The notes under the pieces are model-generated. The model ran no database searches, was not told the origin of the DNA, and saw nothing but the letters and a program-made list of their open reading frames with translations. Of a DNA stretch of 64,000 nucleotides, positions 61,082-64,000 are shown piece by piece; the stretch's first letter is position 1; each line of letters begins with the position of its first letter. This DNA comes from Lachnospiraceae bacterium (GTDB lineage Bacteria; Bacillota; Clostridia; Lachnospirales; Lachnospiraceae), in contig JAFUVF010000010.1 of NCBI GenBank assembly GCA_017483735.1, forward strand, positions 1-64,000, read 5' to 3'. The position numbers were made by a program, and so were the translations under genes.

Positions 61082-62008
61082 ATGGCATTTACCAGCATTA
61101 AGGATATCAAGGCGAAGGCGGCAGCAGGCAGCATAAATATAAAAATTGGAAGGAATGACGTCTGCTGGTGCGGAAGCGGCAACAAATACAAAAACTGTCA
61201 TGAGGACTTTGACAAAAGGATAAAGCGCTCCCAGATGATGGGGCATATCGTTCCGGGGCATGACATAATCAAAAATGCGGAGCAGATAGAGAAGATCAAG
61301 GAAAGCTGTGTCATAAATATCGCTGTTTTGGACGAGCTTGAAAAAGAAGTCAAGGAAGGCATGGAGCTTGCAAAAATTGACAAGATTGTATATGACATGA
61401 CGACGGATATGGGAGGCATTCCCGCTCCCCTTAATTATGAGGGGTATCCCTACAGTGTATGTACCTCGGTAAACGAGCAGGTATGCCACGGATTTCCCCA
61501 CAAGGGCGTATATTTAAAGGACGGGGATATCGTAAATATAGACTGCTCCACGATTCTGAACGGATATTTTTCGGATTCGTCAAGAATGTTCTGTATCGGA
61601 AATGTATCTCCCGAAAAGAAAAAGCTTGTGGATGTCACGAAGGAAGCCGTGTACAAGGGGCTTTCGGAGGTAAAGCCCTGGGGGTATCTCGGAGATATGG
61701 GACAGGCTGTGCATGACCACTGCTTTGCAAACGGTTATACCGTGGTGCGTGAGATAGGCGGTCACGGTGTCGGACTGGAATTTCATGAGGAGCCGTGGGT
61801 TGGCTACAATTCAAGACGTGGCGAGGAAATGCTAATGGTGCCCGGAATGATATTTACCATAGAGCCCATGGTAAATATGGGCAAGGTGGATATCTATATC
61901 GACAAGGACAATGAGTGGGAGGTATATACCGAGGACGGAAAGCCCTCGGCGCAGTGGGAGATAATGGTGCTTGTCACGGAAAACGGGCATGAGGTTCTCT
62001 GCTACTGA
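61082..62008 (+). CDS. map: Type I methionine aminopeptidase with N-terminal SEC-C motif
   Basis: 308 residues, AGAGGAAAG upstream. Residues about 23-40 (GRNDVCWCGSGNKYKNCH) form a SEC-C zinc motif found in some clostridial MetAPs and thought to help ribosome binding. The catalytic domain follows: CTSVNEQVCHGFPHKG, DIVNIDCSTILNGYFSDSS, IGGHGVGLEFHEEPWVG and FTIEPMV supply the metal ligands (Asp, Asp, His, Glu, Glu). It removes the initiator Met. It has its own promoter with a possible metal-regulator site. Confidence 0.95.
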   Translation: MAFTSIKDIKAKAAAGSINIKIGRNDVCWCGSGNKYKNCHEDFDKRIKRSQMMGHIVPGHDIIKNAEQIEKIKESCVINIAVLDELEKEVKEGMELAKIDKIVYDMTTDMGGIPAPLNYEGYPYSVCTSVNEQVCHGFPHKGVYLKDGDIVNIDCSTILNGYFSDSSRMFCIGNVSPEKKKLVDVTKEAVYKGLSEVKPWGYLGDMGQAVHDHCFANGYTVVREIGGHGVGLEFHEEPWVGYNSRRGEEMLMVPGMIFTIEPMVNMGKVDIYIDKDNEWEVYTEDGKPSAQWEIMVLVTENGHEVLCY

Positions 62009-62037
62009 GAAATTTTTTTAAATTTATAAAAAAGTGC

Positions 62038-62089
62038 TTGCATAACAAAATGAGTTATGCTAATATAACTACAGTTAGATAAAACTAAC
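62038..62089 (+). promoter_or_regulatory. Promoter with DtxR-like palindrome and no downstream gene
   Basis: TTGCAT (62038-62043), a 17-nt spacer, TAATAT (62061-62066), then GTTAG-ATAAAA-CTAAC (62074-62089) over the start point. Only about 85 nt follow before a terminator, with no ORF, so it would make a short RNA. Confidence 0.5.
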
Positions 62090-62125
62090 TAAACATACCA
62101 ACATAATCCAAATCCTTTTAAAGTG

Positions 62126-62160
62126 AATGCCCTGTTGAGAGTTCTCAAACAGGGCATTTT
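62126..62160. terminator. Terminator following orphan promoter, shared with convergent gene
   Basis: AATGCCCTGTT (62126-62136)/AACAGGGCATT (62148-62158) with an inner GAG/CTC extension, followed by TTTTA on the plus strand. On the minus strand the tail is CATTCACTTTAAAA, weaker. Confidence 0.6.
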
Positions 62161-62166
62161 ACTGTA

Positions 62167-62757
62167 CTATGCAGGAGCAGAGGATTTTAACATTTTATTT
62201 GTGACATTTAAAAATTCCTTGAAGCCTATCCAGCTTTCATCCACGGTTAGAACTACTCTGTCTGCATGGTCGGTCAGTACAAAAGCTTCCTTATCCTTTT
62301 TAAGCTCCTTAAAATAATCCCAGTTTCTTCTGTATACGCCATTTTTGTCGTGAAATTCTATGCCATTTTCATCGAAGATATAATATACTCTTTTATATTT
62401 TGTAATAAATACGCACAGCGTAATAATGCCTATAACTAACGCAAATATAAGTCCAAGGTACAACAGTATTCTGCCGGTTTCGGGGTCTTGCGGGTCATAA
62501 CCTGTTGTAAAATAAAGAATGGCAATAGCCGCAAAAAAGATGAGCATTACTGCGGAAAGTCCGTAAAGTGCACCAAGCTGTTTCGGCGCAGGCTCCAAGG
62601 TTCTCCTTATTATACGGCCCTGTGCCTCGGCTTCTTTTGCGTTTCTTTCATCCCTTGCTTCCTTGTTTGATGTGATTATTGTCTGAATAACCTTTCCGAT
62701 AATCATTATACACGCTAAAATTCCCAATTTAAGCAGCCGTCTTTGTATGTAATCCAT
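62167..62757 (-). CDS. Hypothetical membrane protein with C-terminal YcxB/PH-like domain
   Basis: 196 residues, GGAGGAATT before the ATG. One helix near 8-26, then a charged cytoplasmic segment, then two helices at about 62-88 and 97-121. The C-terminal 70 residues form strands (YYIFDENGIEFHDKNGVYRR, then FVLTDHADRVVLTV) like YcxB or DUF304 PH-like domains. Function is unknown. It converges on the orphan short transcript downstream of metAP. Confidence 0.6.
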   Translation of the reverse strand: MDYIQRRLLKLGILACIMIIGKVIQTIITSNKEARDERNAKEAEAQGRIIRRTLEPAPKQLGALYGLSAVMLIFFAAIAILYFTTGYDPQDPETGRILLYLGLIFALVIGIITLCVFITKYKRVYYIFDENGIEFHDKNGVYRRNWDYFKELKKDKEAFVLTDHADRVVLTVDESWIGFKEFLNVTNKMLKSSAPA

Positions 62758-62872
62758 AATTCCTCCTTTTGATGGTCGAAGTTTCCCGTCAGCTTTGCAT
62801 TATACACAAAAAAGCAAAAAAATGTTTGTTTTGCGACAAAGCAGCTTTGTATTGGAATGAAATGGATGTTCT

Positions 62873-62957
62873 GATATAATAACTGCGCAGCAATTTCATC
62901 CATGAAATTGCTAAACGCTTGTTATTATACCATAAGCTTCCGTGCTTATGATATAAT
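62873..62957 (+). repeat. 85-bp palindromic element, copy B
   Basis: It matches the minus strand of 22936-23020 at 82 of 85 positions. It ends in the extended -10 TGATATAAT, 29 nt before the MATE start, and reads toward that gene. Sub-elements: GATATAATAAC at both ends and its inverse GTTATTATAC in the middle, plus the hairpin AGCAATTTCA/TGAAATTGCT. Confidence 0.75.
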
Positions 62958-62986
62958 AACTTCGCAAATATCAGGAAGGAATAGAG

Positions 62987-64000
62987 ATGAAGAAAGAAGC
63001 TGCAAGCCACAATATGACCGAAGGAAAGATATTTAAGCCCCTTTTAATCTTCACAATCCCGCTTGTACTGGGAAATCTTGTGCAGCTTATGTACAATGCG
63101 GCGGATTCCGTGATTGTGGGGAGGCTTGTGGGAGCACAGGCGCTTGCGGCAGTGGGAACCTCCACACCCATTATGAATCTTGCGATACTTCTCATAAGCG
63201 GCATGTGCATGGGCGCAAGCGTACTTATAAGTACAGAGTACGGCGCAGAGGATATGGAGGGGCTCAAAAGGCAGATAAGCACGACGCTTATCTTCGGAAT
63301 CGCATTCTGCGCAGTATTTTCGCTTGCAATGCTCTTTTTTTCCAGGACGGCTCTAAGGCTCATACAGGTGCCAGAGGAGGTGATTCCGAAGGCTTCGTCA
63401 TATCTTCGCATAATCTTTTTGGGACTGATATTCACTTTCATATACAATTTCCTTGCAAACACTATGAGAGCGCTGGGGGACAGCAGGACACCCCTGTATT
63501 TTCTTATAATAAGCGCAGTCTTAAATGTTTTCGGGGATATTCTCTTTGTGGGCGCTTTTAAATGGGGAGTGACGGGAAGCGCAGTATCCACGGTAATATG
63601 CGAGGGGATAAGCTGTGCGCTCTGTATGCTCTATATAAGGAAAAATATACCGCTTTTAAATATGGGTAGAAAATGGCTTGTGTTCGACAGGAAGCTTTTA
63701 AAAAAGACGGTTTCCTTCGGCTCAATAGGGGCAATGCAGCAGGTGGCGCTTCAATTCGGAAAAATTCTCATACAAAGCTTTGTGAATACGCAGGGAGTAA
63801 GCGTAATCGCAGCCTTTGCCGCAGTAAACAGGGTGGATGACTTTGCATACACCCCGCAGCAGAACATCGCCCATGCAATGACTACCTTTATCGCCCAGAA
63901 TCACGGCGCAGGGAAGGATGAGCGCATAAGAAAGGGCTTCAAAACAGGACTTTTGATTGAGTGCATGTATTCCTTTGCGCTTTTCTTTGTCATATTTTTC
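62987..64000 (+). CDS. MATE family efflux transporter, 3'-truncated by window edge
   Basis: 338 codons are visible from ATG 62987, with CAGGAAGG upstream; the frame is open to the window end. The MATE N-terminus LIFTIPLVLGNLVQLMYNAADS is followed by NAADSVIVGRLVGAQALAAVG and the second-half start TVSFGSIGAMQQVALQ (about 240). About nine helices are present. It exports drugs or metabolites with Na+ or H+. The gene lies directly behind copy B of the 85-bp element. Confidence 0.93.
   Translation, partial: MKKEAASHNMTEGKIFKPLLIFTIPLVLGNLVQLMYNAADSVIVGRLVGAQALAAVGTSTPIMNLAILLISGMCMGASVLISTEYGAEDMEGLKRQISTTLIFGIAFCAVFSLAMLFFSRTALRLIQVPEEVIPKASSYLRIIFLGLIFTFIYNFLANTMRALGDSRTPLYFLIISAVLNVFGDILFVGAFKWGVTGSAVSTVICEGISCALCMLYIRKNIPLLNMGRKWLVFDRKLLKKTVSFGSIGAMQQVALQFGKILIQSFVNTQGVSVIAAFAAVNRVDDFAYTPQQNIAHAMTTFIAQNHGAGKDERIRKGFKTGLLIECMYSFALFFVIFF

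Overview
The window looks like a chromosome segment of a low- to mid-GC Firmicute of class Clostridia, most probably Lachnospiraceae. The evidence is gene order and family content: yicC-remA-gmk-rpoZ, pyrH-frr-uppS-cdsA-dxr-rseP, DUF4317, NFACT/RqcH, a SpoVB-like flippase, ribonuclease Y, a SEC-C type methionine aminopeptidase, Cheo-type LexA boxes before recA, and strong AGGAGG ribosome binding sites. No rRNA, tRNA, CRISPR array or intact insertion sequence was seen. The species cannot be named from sequence alone.

Layout. 1-2.1 kb is a decaying stretch: a truncated CPBP protease, two coupled hypothetical genes, a frameshifted HdeD-like gene and the tail of a hexapeptide acyltransferase. 2.1-3.65 kb holds a small zinc-ribbon gene and a STAS / anti-sigma kinase / cNMP-fold signalling trio. 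3.65-10 kb carries a yybP-ykoY (Mn2+) riboswitch with a CaCA antiporter, then CYTH, DJ-1, GGDEF, TtcA-like and DUF4317 genes. 10-13.2 kb has glgA and a flippase. 13.2-20.3 kb has rqcH and a housekeeping operon yicC-remA-gmk-rpoZ-rimO-pgsA-cinA. A hybrid histidine kinase on the minus strand separates cinA from SOS-controlled recA-recX. Between recX and rny lies a 3.36 kb accessory island bracketed by 62-bp direct repeats that duplicate the rny promoter. It carries an Rpn nuclease remnant, a PIN toxin-antitoxin pair, an orphan gene and a secreted LysM protein.

30-35 kb has an aminotransferase behind a 28-bp perfect palindrome, a Nudix hydrolase, xerD and a DAHP synthase. 34.4-41.8 kb is an envelope region: a KTSC protein, polysaccharide deacetylase and bactofilin, then pyrH-frr-uppS-cdsA-dxr-rseP; uppS carries a +1 frameshift in a run of nine A. 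41.8-43.3 kb is a Ser/Thr kinase coupled to a degenerate PP2C-like protein. 43.3-53.6 kb has an AmmeMemo A/B fusion, a glycerol-1-phosphate dehydrogenase-like gene, a FIST hybrid kinase, SstT, a (p)ppGpp synthetase, an ACT protein and a GT39-type membrane glycosyltransferase. 53.7-58.7 kb is a complete oligopeptide/nickel-type ABC transporter. 58.8-64 kb has trpS, a Gfo/Idh oxidoreductase, metAP, a membrane protein and a MATE transporter running off the end.

The most interesting non-gene signals are three DtxR/IdeR-like palindromes near promoters (ABC transporter, metAP, and a promoter with no gene), an 85-bp palindromic element present twice in the same orientation relative to its downstream gene, the duplicated-promoter island, the uppS frameshift, and a 25% GC patch inside the kinase catalytic core.
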